A DNA stretch of 5,619 bases from NCBI GenBank assembly GCA_903854805.1, contig CAINXK010000179.1:1-5619 (forward strand), in the 5' to 3' direction. The notes beneath the pieces are model-generated. The model searched no databases, had not been told where the DNA came from, and worked only from the letters and a program-made list of their open reading frames with translations. The number at the start of each line of letters is the position of its first letter. The stretch's first letter is position 1. Source of the DNA: an uncultured Anaerolineae bacterium (lineage in GTDB: Bacteria > Chloroflexota > Anaerolineae > Anaerolineales > Villigracilaceae). A program made the position numbers and the translations under genes. Shown piece by piece: positions 1-5,619 of this stretch.

Positions 1-190
<190 letters not shown>

Positions 191-215
191 TTACGCCTGC
201 CTGTCATAGAATGGT

Positions 216-1082
216 TTAGGCATTATTTTTGGCTACATTCACCACATACGAGACAATTTCATCCGCAATGTCGATGCCGCTGATGGGCTGGGCGGTATGA
301 AATTCCATGGTGTGATTGATCTCATTGACCATCATGCCTTTATCGGGGTGTTCCACCAGGTCAACTGCCAAAACACCACCACCAACCGCAGCCGCGGCAT
401 TCAGGCACAGGCCTTCAATTTCCGGTGTGATCGGGCAGAGTACACCTTCGCCACCGCGGGCAGTATTGGTGATCCAATGTTCGGATTTTCGATAAATCGC
501 TGTCAGAACACGGTCGCCGACCACGATGGCGCGGATATCACGTCCAGGCTTTTTGATGAATTCCTGTATGTAAAACACCGAGTGCTGTACAGACCCGAGT
601 GTGGCCTTATGTTCAAGGACAGCTTCGGCGGCATCGCGATCGTTGATTTTCGCGAGCAGCCGGCCCCAGGAGCCCACGACAGGTTTCAGTACCACCGGGT
701 ACCCGAAGGCTTCGATGGCTTCCAGGGCAGATTCGGGTGAGAAGGCTACCATATTGCGTGGCTGGGCTACATTGGCCTTGGCCAGCATGGCGCTGGTGGT
801 AAGCTTGTCACCGCAGATCTCGGCCACAATCGCGGTATTTACAGTCGGGACACCGAAGGCGTTCAGGATTCGCAGGGCGTATAAGCCACTGTTGTAGCTG
901 ATGCTGCGCTCCAACACTGCGTCAAAGGAGCGCCAGGGAGCCGGGTTCTCCAGGTCAAAGGAAATTGCCCGATCATCGAGCCGTTCATAATCAATACCGC
1001 GCTTTTCCAGCGCGGAGAAAATCCACTTTTCTTCCACGCGCACGCGCGAATATAGAACACCTATCTTGAGTCGTTTCTGCAT
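216..1082 (-). CDS. argX: LysX-family ATP-grasp ligase, probably glutamate--LysW ligase (ArgX)
   Basis: A 288-residue ATP-grasp ligase of the RimK/LysX family. It joins the amino group of an amino-acid substrate to the gamma-carboxyl of the C-terminal Glu of LysW. Visible family marks are ERSISY (58-63), CGDK (90-93), [15 protein letters not shown] (131-145, ATP-binding and glycine-rich loop), FYIQEF (170-175), PGRDIRA (179-185), WITNTARGG (203-211) and the metal-binding NEINHTMEF (253-261). After this last motif it reads HTAQPISGI, where Thermus-type LysX and the paralogue at 4458-5306 have an Asn-Ser...Thr-Thr-Gly-Val segment. That segment lies in the substrate-recognition region, so a different substrate (glutamate) is likely. 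Its place in an argG-argH-lysW operon supports ArgX and arginine synthesis. The start is preceded only by a weak GAG about 8 nt upstream, 24 nt after lysW. Family membership is near certain; glutamate specificity is inference and dual activity is possible. Confidence 0.85.
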   Translation of the reverse strand: MQKRLKIGVLYSRVRVEEKWIFSALEKRGIDYERLDDRAISFDLENPAPWRSFDAVLERSISYNSGLYALRILNAFGVPTVNTAIVAEICGDKLTTSAMLAKANVAQPRNMVAFSPESALEAIEAFGYPVVLKPVVGSWGRLLAKINDRDAAEAVLEHKATLGSVQHSVFYIQEFIKKPGRDIRAIVVGDRVLTAIYRKSEHWITNTARGGEGVLCPITPEIEGLCLNAAAAVGGGVLAVDLVEHPDKGMMVNEINHTMEFHTAQPISGIDIADEIVSYVVNVAKNNA

Positions 1083-1106
1083 GATTTTCTCGTATCAGGG
1101 TTAGTT

Positions 1107-1277
1107 TTATTCGCCCCAATCTTCCTGTTCCATCGGTGCCAAATCAACCTTGGCGGGGTTGAGCGAAACGATTTCCAGATCTACACCGCAATCAGGGCAA
1201 ACAATAATTTCACCAACCTCGGCATTTGCTTCCAGGGTAATCTCGGCTTCACATTCGGGGCAATTAACTGTAGACAT
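1107..1277 (-). CDS. lysW: Amino-group carrier protein LysW
   Basis: This 56-residue acidic protein starts MSTVNCPECEAEI and ends in the family's diagnostic EDWGE. Two CPxC pairs (Cys6/Cys9 and Cys27/Cys30) form the small zinc-binding domain of LysW/ArgW carriers. The C-terminal Glu56 is the residue whose gamma-carboxyl is joined to the amino group of alpha-aminoadipate or glutamate. The acidic globular part docks onto the basic surfaces of the LysX, LysZ, LysY, LysJ and LysK enzymes, as known from Thermus and Sulfolobus. The ATG lies 3 nt after the argH stop, and its strong AAAGGAG site is inside the last argH codons, so translation is probably coupled. It is the only carrier gene seen here and would serve both ligases in the window. 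The EDWGE terminus and zinc Cys pairs make the identification very secure despite the small size. Confidence 0.96.
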   Translation of the reverse strand: MSTVNCPECEAEITLEANAEVGEIIVCPDCGVDLEIVSLNPAKVDLAPMEQEDWGE

Positions 1278-1280
1278 ATT

Positions 1281-2654
1281 TTATTCTCCTTTGAGTGTAT
1301 TTTTAGCTTGTTGAATTTGGATCCGCACAGCTTCGGGGGCGGTACCGCCCAGGGCGTTCCTGCGCTTCACCGATTCGAGCGGGTCCAGAGCCTGATAAAC
1401 ATCTGCTTCAAAAGCCGGATGCAGGTTTTTGTATTGCTCCAGGGAAAGACCGTCCAGACCTAAATGGTTGTCGAGCGCCAGGCGCACGGCTTTTCCAGCC
1501 AGGGCATGGGTCTCCCGGAAAGGGATGCCTTTGTTCACCAGGTAATCTGCCAGGTCCGTCGCCATCATAAAAGAATCGATGGCTGCGCGCATGCGTTCGG
1601 GTCGGGCGCTGATGGTCTTTAGTGCACCAGTCAGAACTGGCAACATCATTACAAGCGTATCGGCTGCCGCGAATACCGGAGCCTTATCCTCTTGCAAGTC
1701 CTTATCATATGTGGATGGCAGCCCTTTGAGGACCGACATAAGGCCGGTGAGCAAGCCCAGTAAGGTGCCGGCTTTTGCGCGGGTTAATTCGAAAACATCT
1801 GCGTTCTTCTTTTGTGGCATGAGGCTTGAGCCGGTTGAGAACGCATCCGAAAGTTCAAAAAATCCGAATTCTGCGCTTGTGAAAAGCACGATTTGTTCGG
1901 CAAGTTTACTTAGATGTACGCCGGTCATTGATGCACAAAACAGAAATTCTGCAGCAAAATCTCGATCTGAAACACCATCCATGCTGTTTGGTGCGGGTTT
2001 ATTGAAACCAAGCGCCGTGGCCAGGGCAGTCCGATCGACAAAAATGGGCGTGCCTGCCAGCGCGCCGCAGCCTAAGGGTAGGGTGGAAACGCGCTCGATC
2101 AGATCAGAAAAGCGCTGGCAATCGCGTTGAAGTGGCCAAAAATGGCTCAGCCACCAATGCGCAAGCAAGACCGGCTGGGCGCGTTGTAGATGCGTATAGC
2201 CGGGCATAAGTGTTTCTTCGGCGTTCTCGGCTTGTTCCAGTAGGGTGGCTTGCAGCGTTGTGATCACTTCCAGAACAGTTGGAATCGTTGCAAGCATCCA
2301 TAAGCGGAAATCTGTGGCTACCTGATCGTTGCGACTGCGCCCGGTATGTAATTTCCAGGCCGGGGCGCCGATTAGTTCTGTCAGGCGGCGCTCCACGGCT
2401 GTATGAATGTCCTCATCGCTCGGGGCGAAACTAAACTCACCCTTGGTAAATTCTTGCTTGATCTCCGAAAGGCCTTGAATGATCTGCAGGTGCTCATCTT
2501 GATTGAGAATGCCAGAGCCTTTGAGCGCAGAAGCCCAGGCCAGGCTACCTTCCACGTCCTGGATGGCCATGCGCTGGTCAACCGGCAGGGATGTGTTGAG
2601 TGCCCAGGCAGTTTCATCGAGTTTGCCGCTGAAGCGGCCGCCCCAGAGTGTCAT
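1281..2654 (-). CDS. argH: Argininosuccinate lyase
   Basis: A 457-residue cytoplasmic enzyme of the fumarase/aspartase superfamily, the usual length for bacterial ArgH. It splits argininosuccinate into arginine and fumarate, the last step of arginine synthesis. It begins MTLWGGRFSGKLDE, typical of ArgH. Signature regions are HTGRSRNDQ (103-111), GYTHLQRAQP (152-161, with the conserved His of the TH pair) and the superfamily signature GSSLMPQKKN (275-284), whose flexible loop holds the catalytic Ser. All expected motifs are intact. The ATG follows the argG stop by 2 nt, with only a weak purine-rich AAGAGAG site upstream, which suggests coupling to argG translation. Its last codons (Lys-Gly-Glu-stop) double as the ribosome binding site of lysW. 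I see nothing pointing to a fused N-acetylglutamate synthase domain, as the protein ends at normal length. Confidence 0.97.
   Translation of the reverse strand: MTLWGGRFSGKLDETAWALNTSLPVDQRMAIQDVEGSLAWASALKGSGILNQDEHLQIIQGLSEIKQEFTKGEFSFAPSDEDIHTAVERRLTELIGAPAWKLHTGRSRNDQVATDFRLWMLATIPTVLEVITTLQATLLEQAENAEETLMPGYTHLQRAQPVLLAHWWLSHFWPLQRDCQRFSDLIERVSTLPLGCGALAGTPIFVDRTALATALGFNKPAPNSMDGVSDRDFAAEFLFCASMTGVHLSKLAEQIVLFTSAEFGFFELSDAFSTGSSLMPQKKNADVFELTRAKAGTLLGLLTGLMSVLKGLPSTYDKDLQEDKAPVFAAADTLVMMLPVLTGALKTISARPERMRAAIDSFMMATDLADYLVNKGIPFRETHALAGKAVRLALDNHLGLDGLSLEQYKNLHPAFEADVYQALDPLESVKRRNALGGTAPEAVRIQIQQAKNTLKGE
1286..1292 (-). promoter_or_regulatory. lysW ribosome binding site inside argH
   Basis: AAAGGAG on the minus strand is a near-perfect Shine-Dalgarno match ending 8 nt before the lysW ATG. 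It is built from the Lys and Gly codons and the first base of the Glu codon that end argH. A ribosome finishing argH lies over this site, so lysW translation should be coupled to argH, or reinitiate efficiently for a high-copy carrier. Confidence 0.85.
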
Positions 2655-2656
2655 TT

Positions 2657-3928
2657 TTAGTCTCTCTTGAAGCGGCTGTAATCAGGTTTGGGCATATCAA
2701 GCCCGGAAATTGGCAGCCCGTTAAGTGCGCGAACTTTCATGCTCAGCCCGAACAAGCGGATAAAGCCCTCTGCGTGACTCTGGTCATAAACGTCTTCCTC
2801 ACCAAATGTGGCAAAGTCTTCGCGGTATAGGCTGAACGGCGACTTGCGTCCGGCAGAAATAATGTTGCCTTTATAGAGTTTGAGACGAACCTTGCCGGTA
2901 ACCGGGCCCTGGGTGGCGAGTACAAAGGCGTCGATGGCTTCACGCAGCGGGGTGAACCACAAACCGTTATAAACCAGTTCGGTGTACTTGACGGCAACCA
3001 TTTCTTTGAAATGGCAGGTTTCACGATCGAGCACAAGTGACTCTAGCTCGCGATGGGCAAACAGCAGAATGGTGCCGCCAGGGGTCTCATAGACGCCGTG
3101 AGATTTCATGCCCACCAGTCGATTTTCGACCAGGTCGACGCGTCCGATACCGTGTACGCCACCGATGGCGTTCAGCCGCTCAACGATTTTCGCAGGAGAC
3201 ATTTTTTCGCCATTAACGGATACCGGGTTGCCAGTTTCGAAATCAATTTCGATGTATTCTGGTTCGTCCGGGGCGTTTTCTGGCGAAGTGCTCATCTGGA
3301 ACATGGATTCTTCCGGTTCATTCCAAGGATCTTCCAGCAATCCACCTTCGTGCGAAAGGTGCCACAGATTTGAGTCGCGGCTGTAGATGGATTTGATAGT
3401 TGCCGTGACGGGGACGTTGTGTTTGGCTGCATAGGCGATTGCGTCTTCGCGTGAGCGGATGTCCCATTCGCGCCAGGGAGCAATGATTTTCAAGCGCGGG
3501 TCGAGGGCCATCACGGTTAGCTCGAAGCGTACCTGGTCGTTACCCTTGCCCGTGGCGCCGTGCGCAATGGCATCTGCGCCAACCTGGTGGGCAACGTCGA
3601 CGAGGTGTTTGGCAATCTGTGGGCGGGCGACGGACGTGCCCAGCAGGTATTTATGTTCATAGACTGCGCCGGCTTTCAGCATCGGAAATAAGTAATCGGA
3701 TGCGAATTCTTCGCGCATGTCGTGGACGATTAGCTGGCTCGCGCCACTGTTGATGGCCTTATTTTCCAGCAGGGTTAGATCTTCATCGCCCTGGCCCACG
3801 TTGGCGCAAAAACAGACCACCTCGCAGCCATAATTTTCAATAAGCCACGGCACAATCACGGAAGTATCGAGACCGCCGGAATACGCCAGCACAACTTTTT
3901 TAACTTGCGGTTTTGTAACGGATTTCAT
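2657..3928 (-). CDS. argG: Argininosuccinate synthase
   Basis: A 423-residue enzyme that condenses citrulline and aspartate with ATP to argininosuccinate in the cytoplasm. The N-type ATP pyrophosphatase P-loop is AYSGGLDTS (15-23). The citrulline/aspartate-binding regions [10 protein letters not shown] (94-103), [14 protein letters not shown] (123-136) and [15 protein letters not shown] (182-196) are intact. Length is slightly above the roughly 400 residues of the common short form because of a short N-terminal lead ([11 protein letters not shown]) and a short tail. The ATG has a GGAG site at 3934-3937, 5 nt or more upstream. It is the first gene of the operon and directly follows the structured leader and intrinsic terminator at 3954-3990. 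Read-through of that terminator would therefore set expression of argG and everything downstream, including lysW. Confidence 0.97.
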   Translation of the reverse strand: MKSVTKPQVKKVVLAYSGGLDTSVIVPWLIENYGCEVVCFCANVGQGDEDLTLLENKAINSGASQLIVHDMREEFASDYLFPMLKAGAVYEHKYLLGTSVARPQIAKHLVDVAHQVGADAIAHGATGKGNDQVRFELTVMALDPRLKIIAPWREWDIRSREDAIAYAAKHNVPVTATIKSIYSRDSNLWHLSHEGGLLEDPWNEPEESMFQMSTSPENAPDEPEYIEIDFETGNPVSVNGEKMSPAKIVERLNAIGGVHGIGRVDLVENRLVGMKSHGVYETPGGTILLFAHRELESLVLDRETCHFKEMVAVKYTELVYNGLWFTPLREAIDAFVLATQGPVTGKVRLKLYKGNIISAGRKSPFSLYREDFATFGEEDVYDQSHAEGFIRLFGLSMKVRALNGLPISGLDMPKPDYSRFKRD

Positions 3929-3953
3929 AATATCTCCAGGCTAGAATTTTGTG

Positions 3954-3990
3954 AAAAAGAAAAGCGGCCGTCCTGAGAAGGAGGGCCGCT
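3954..3990 (-). terminator. Intrinsic terminator in the argG leader
   Basis: On the minus strand a 12-bp stem (3979-3990 with 3963-3974, one C-C mismatch) with a UCUC loop is followed at once by a U-rich run, TTTTCTTTTT with one C interruption. This is a strong factor-independent terminator, yet it stands only about 25 nt before the argG start and downstream of the operon's own promoter. That position marks it as a conditional (attenuator) terminator, not the end of an upstream operon. Confidence 0.88.
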
Positions 3991-4028
3991 ATGGTGACCT
4001 GCGTGAGCGCTTTAGTGCGCTTCGTTCG

Positions 4029-4118
4029 TCATCCGTGGCACGCACAGCGTACCCGACCTTCTTCCAGTGAAGCGGGTTGCGGACGACGTGTACGTGGGAA
4101 CGACTTTGTTAAAAACAT
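4029..4118 (-). CDS. Candidate arginine-rich leader peptide of argG (29 aa)
   Basis: A 29-codon reading frame begins MFLTKSFPRTRR and ends at TGA, wholly inside the argG leader. Five of 29 residues are Arg (positions 9, 11, 12, 22, 24), with three in a four-codon cluster CGT-ACA-CGT-CGT. There is no Shine-Dalgarno site, but the ATG is only about 3 nt from the predicted transcription start, so it would be read as a leaderless message. Its Arg cluster overlaps the 5' strand of a 9-bp helix and lies just ahead of a second helix. An intrinsic terminator stands about 40 nt after its stop. This is the layout of amino-acid attenuation control: ribosomes pausing at Arg codons would change folding and allow read-through into argG. 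No homologue is recognised. GC-rich structured RNA can yield Arg codons by chance, so this is a hypothesis. Confidence 0.45.
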   Translation of the reverse strand: MFLTKSFPRTRRPQPASLEEGRVRCACHG

Positions 4119-4128
4119 GATAAGCGGT

Positions 4129-4156
4129 ATTCTACCACTCGAATGACATGTGTCAA
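4129..4156 (-). promoter_or_regulatory. Extended -10 sigma-70-type promoter of the argG operon
   Basis: A perfect -35 hexamer TTGACA (4151-4156) is followed by a 16-bp spacer and the -10 hexamer TAGAAT (4129-4134). A TGG immediately before the -10 gives the extended -10 motif. Transcription would start near 4121-4122, giving a leader of about 190 nt before argG. It is the clearest promoter in the window and the only one seen in the intergenic region. Confidence 0.8.
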
Positions 4157-4457
4157 TACCAAATCGAACCAGAGTGTAAACCTAATCCGTCTTCCCGTTC
4201 GTCAGACAATTATAAATGATTCATGATTAGTCACAGGCCGTTGGAAATATCCTGTTTGATCCGCACACGCAAATAAAAATCCATCCGTTGCTGTGCACAT
4301 GGCACCGTGTTTAAATGGTGATTTGACGGGACAAATACCTTTCCGTCGAATCACCGCTTACACATCTTTTCGGGCGTCAGCATGGGCATTTTCTCAGAGC
4401 GGAATAGCACCCCGTGAACAAATATAAAGATGCATTAATTGCTGGCTTTCATGGGTG
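4157..4457. other. Intergenic stretch upstream of the argG promoter
   Basis: These 301 bp between the lysX stop and the argG -35 box hold no protein gene of convincing length on either strand. Visible items are the inverted repeat at 4317-4355 and an AT-rich patch at 4208-4230 containing the perfect palindrome ATGATTCAT (4216-4224). This palindrome resembles part of an ArgR operator. There are also frames of 5 to 13 codons on the minus strand, without good ribosome binding sites. The remainder shows nothing I can name. Confidence 0.6.
4317..4355. repeat. 13-bp inverted repeat between lysX and the argG promoter
   Basis: The arms 4317-4329 and 4343-4355 (GGTGATTTGACGG and CCGTCGAATCACC) are complementary except for one position, which is a U-G wobble on the plus strand. 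The loop is 13 nt. It begins about 100 nt after the lysX stop and may end or stabilise the lysX message. No proper U-tract follows on the minus strand (ATTTAAAC comes next), so a terminator role is uncertain. The long stem could also be a protein-binding site. Confidence 0.6.
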
Positions 4458-5306
4458 TCATGCGCGAATTTTGGCTTGCGCAAGTACGTATTCAATCATG
4501 ATCGCCGGTATATTAACACCGGTCGTGGTGATACTGTTGCGGAATTCCATGGTGTGATTTACTTCGTTAACCGTCAGCCCGGTTTCGGTTTCGAAAACAT
4601 CGATGGCGAGCAGTCCACCACCCATGGCTCGCGCTGTGCGGCGGCAGAGATCGTTTAGTTCGGGTGTCAAAGGGCAGTTCGATGCTATTCCACCGCGGGC
4701 GGTGTTTGTGATCCAATTATCCGAGGTCCTGTAAATCGCTGCGATCGGTTCTTCTCCCACCACAAAAGCACGAATATCGCGCCCTGGTTTGTTGATGTAT
4801 TCCTGGATGTAAAAAACCTGATGGTTCACGCCAAGCGTAGCCTTGTGCTCAATGAAGGCTTCTGCCGAGTGGCGGTCATCCACCTTGGCTAGCAGGCGCC
4901 CCCACGAACCAACCACAGGTTTAAGTACGCAAGGATATCCCAACGCATCGACGGCTTTAAGCGCGGCCTCTTCGTCAAAAGCCATCAGAACGCGCGGGGT
5001 CGGAATATTTTCGCGAACCAGTATCTGGCTGGTAACGTATTTATCTCCGCAGCGCTCGGCAACCAGGGCGGTATTGACGACAGGTATGCCATTGGCTTCA
5101 TAGATGCGGGAAATATACAGACCGCGCGAATACGAAATCGAGCGTTCAAAAAGAACGTCGACCGGTTCGCTGATGTGGGAAATGTCAAAATATTGGTCGC
5201 CGTCATTAATCCGAATCAGACGGATGTCACTGTGTTTTTCCAACTCTTCGATCAGGTATTTCTCTTCAACTCGCAACCGGGTGAATAAAAAGCCAACATT
5301 GATCAT
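4458..5306 (-). CDS. lysX: Alpha-aminoadipate--LysW ligase LysX
   Basis: A 282-residue ATP-grasp ligase that attaches alpha-aminoadipate to the C-terminal Glu of LysW, committing it to lysine synthesis. Motifs: ERSISY (54-59), CGDK (86-89), [15 protein letters not shown] (127-141), FYIQEY (165-170), PGRDIRA (174-180), [10 protein letters not shown] (197-206) and NEVNHTMEF (247-255). The next residues, [12 protein letters not shown], closely resemble the end of Thermus LysX (from memory, [12 protein letters not shown]...TTGVDIP) and mark it as the aminoadipate-type enzyme. The paralogue at 216-1082 has a different sequence there. The start is set by AAAGGAG at 5314-5320. It lies 12 nt after the stop of a probable homoisocitrate dehydrogenase, so the two are cotranscribed and in the same pathway. 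It is the last gene before the 529-bp intergenic region. Family assignment is certain; aminoadipate specificity is very likely from motif and context. Confidence 0.92.
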   Translation of the reverse strand: MINVGFLFTRLRVEEKYLIEELEKHSDIRLIRINDGDQYFDISHISEPVDVLFERSISYSRGLYISRIYEANGIPVVNTALVAERCGDKYVTSQILVRENIPTPRVLMAFDEEAALKAVDALGYPCVLKPVVGSWGRLLAKVDDRHSAEAFIEHKATLGVNHQVFYIQEYINKPGRDIRAFVVGEEPIAAIYRTSDNWITNTARGGIASNCPLTPELNDLCRRTARAMGGGLLAIDVFETETGLTVNEVNHTMEFRNSITTTGVNIPAIMIEYVLAQAKIRA

Positions 5307-5313
5307 GATGTAT

Positions 5314-5320
5314 CTCCTTT
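5314..5320 (-). promoter_or_regulatory. lysX ribosome binding site overlapping upstream stop
   Basis: AAAGGAG overlaps the TAA stop of the upstream dehydrogenase by two bases and ends 7 nt before the lysX ATG. It selects this ATG as the start and ties the two genes together translationally. Confidence 0.8.
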
Positions 5321-5619
5321 ATATATCTTTATCGGGAGCAAGGCTGCCCGGATCTAAGGATATTAAGTGCCGGATCACTTTCTCTGTCATTTGTGCGGTA
5401 GTAAGCGTGCCGCCCAGGTCTGGAGTGACCATTCGAGATGCAATACATTTTTCCACGGCGCTGCGCAATCGCGTCGCCTGAGCTTGTTCACCCAGATATT
5501 CCAGGAGCATGGCTGCGGCCAGGAAGGTGGCGGTCGGGTTGGCGCTATTTTTTCCAACCAGAGTGGGAGCGCTGCCGTGTACAGGTTCGAATACCGCGGC
5601 TTCCAATCCGATATTGCCA
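5319..5619 (-). CDS. Beta-decarboxylating dehydrogenase, probably homoisocitrate dehydrogenase, C-terminal part
   Basis: The last 100 codons of a member of the isocitrate/isopropylmalate dehydrogenase family enter from the right edge. The readable part begins GNIGLEAAVFEPVHGSAP, the family's conserved cofactor-binding stretch (GNI plus EPVHGSAP). It continues through NSANPTATFLAAAMLLEYLG and TPDLGG before the stop. The true start is outside the window; an internal TTG near 5606 is not a start. Homoisocitrate dehydrogenase, isopropylmalate dehydrogenase and isocitrate dehydrogenase share these motifs. The substrate-specificity residues are in the missing N-terminal half. The gene lies 12 nt before lysX, and its stop overlaps the lysX ribosome binding site. 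This makes homoisocitrate dehydrogenase (homoisocitrate to 2-oxoadipate, feeding aminoadipate to LysX) the best guess. A broad-specificity enzyme that also serves leucine synthesis cannot be excluded, so no symbol is given. Confidence 0.85.
   Translation of the reverse strand, partial: GNIGLEAAVFEPVHGSAPTLVGKNSANPTATFLAAAMLLEYLGEQAQATRLRSAVEKCIASRMVTPDLGGTLTTAQMTEKVIRHLISLDPGSLAPDKDI

Larger units (their letters stand above)
3954..4122 (-). ncRNA. Structured argG leader RNA (attenuator or riboswitch-like)
   Basis: The transcript from the promoter to the terminator can fold into several helices, given here in plus coordinates. P0 is 4099-4103 with 4022-4026. P1 is 4080-4088 with 4027-4035, 9 bp with one G-U. 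P2 is 4073-4077 with 4051-4055 and is capped by a 4-bp hairpin, 4069-4072 with 4061-4064. P3 is 4047-4050 with 4040-4043. P4 is 4017-4021 with 4006-4010. P0 and P1 stack with a 10-nt bulge on one side and enclose P2 and P3, so the fold is a multi-branch junction. I found no T-box consensus (UGGNACCGCG) and none of the hallmark boxes of the SAM, lysine or cobalamin riboswitches. Arginine control of argG is the natural guess. The helices were found by eye and not energy-scored. Confidence 0.55.

Noticed and set aside
297..740. Plus-strand reading frame of 147 codons opposite the second ligase
   Set aside because: It lies wholly antisense to a gene with intact ATP-grasp motifs and has no recognisable protein features; an overlap artefact.
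1579..2130. Plus-strand reading frame of 183 codons opposite argH
   Set aside because: It is antisense to a well-conserved argH. The Ser/Ala/Arg-rich composition is typical of a shadow frame, and there is no support for a real product.
3991..4110. T-box riboswitch in the argG leader
   Set aside because: The terminator and leader length fit, but the essential UGGNACCGCG-type antiterminator sequence is absent; the nearest text, GGTCACCATAGCGG, does not match it.
4116..4146. tRNA-like fragment (GAGTGGTAGAATACCGC resembles a D-arm)
   Set aside because: No matching acceptor stem, anticodon arm or T-arm follows, and the same bases are better explained as the -10 region of a promoter.
4343..4435. 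Tiny minus-strand frames after lysX (for example one starting MPMLTPEKM and one starting MHLYIC)
   Set aside because: They are only 12 to 13 codons long, lack good ribosome binding sites and are not enriched for any amino acid, so they are indistinguishable from chance.
5104..5481. Plus-strand reading frame of 125 codons spanning lysX and the upstream dehydrogenase
   Set aside because: It covers the ends of two clear minus-strand genes and their intergenic ribosome binding site, and shows no domain features.

Overview
All recognisable genes lie on the minus strand and belong to amino-acid biosynthesis by the carrier-protein (LysW) route. The likely source is a bacterium of the Chloroflexota (Anaerolineae-like) or a relative that uses alpha-aminoadipate-type lysine synthesis. 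This rests on gene content, bacterial-style Shine-Dalgarno sites, a sigma-70-like promoter and an intrinsic terminator. The phylum is an inference from gene content only.

Reading in the direction of transcription (high to low coordinates), the window opens with the 3' end of a beta-decarboxylating dehydrogenase, probably homoisocitrate dehydrogenase. It is followed 12 nt later by a complete lysX (alpha-aminoadipate--LysW ligase). A 529-bp region without a protein gene of ordinary size follows. It holds a 13-bp inverted repeat, an extended -10 promoter and a structured leader of about 190 nt. The leader carries a candidate arginine-rich leader peptide and ends in a strong intrinsic terminator just ahead of argG.

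A tight five-gene operon then runs argG, argH, lysW, a second LysX-family ligase (probably glutamate-specific, ArgX), and the start of lysY/argC, which leaves the window at its left edge. Gaps are 2, 3, 24 and 49 nt.

Read together: LysW protects the amino group of alpha-aminoadipate (LysX) or glutamate (ArgX) on its C-terminal Glu. LysY and enzymes outside the window reduce and transaminate the carrier-bound intermediate to lysine or ornithine. ArgG and ArgH turn citrulline into arginine. Placing the carrier and second ligase inside an argG-argH operon suggests a bacterium that makes arginine as well as lysine on LysW. The most striking unexplained element is the argG leader. It looks like an arginine attenuator made of a nearly leaderless Arg-codon peptide, mutually exclusive hairpins and a terminator, or alternatively an undescribed structured RNA switch.
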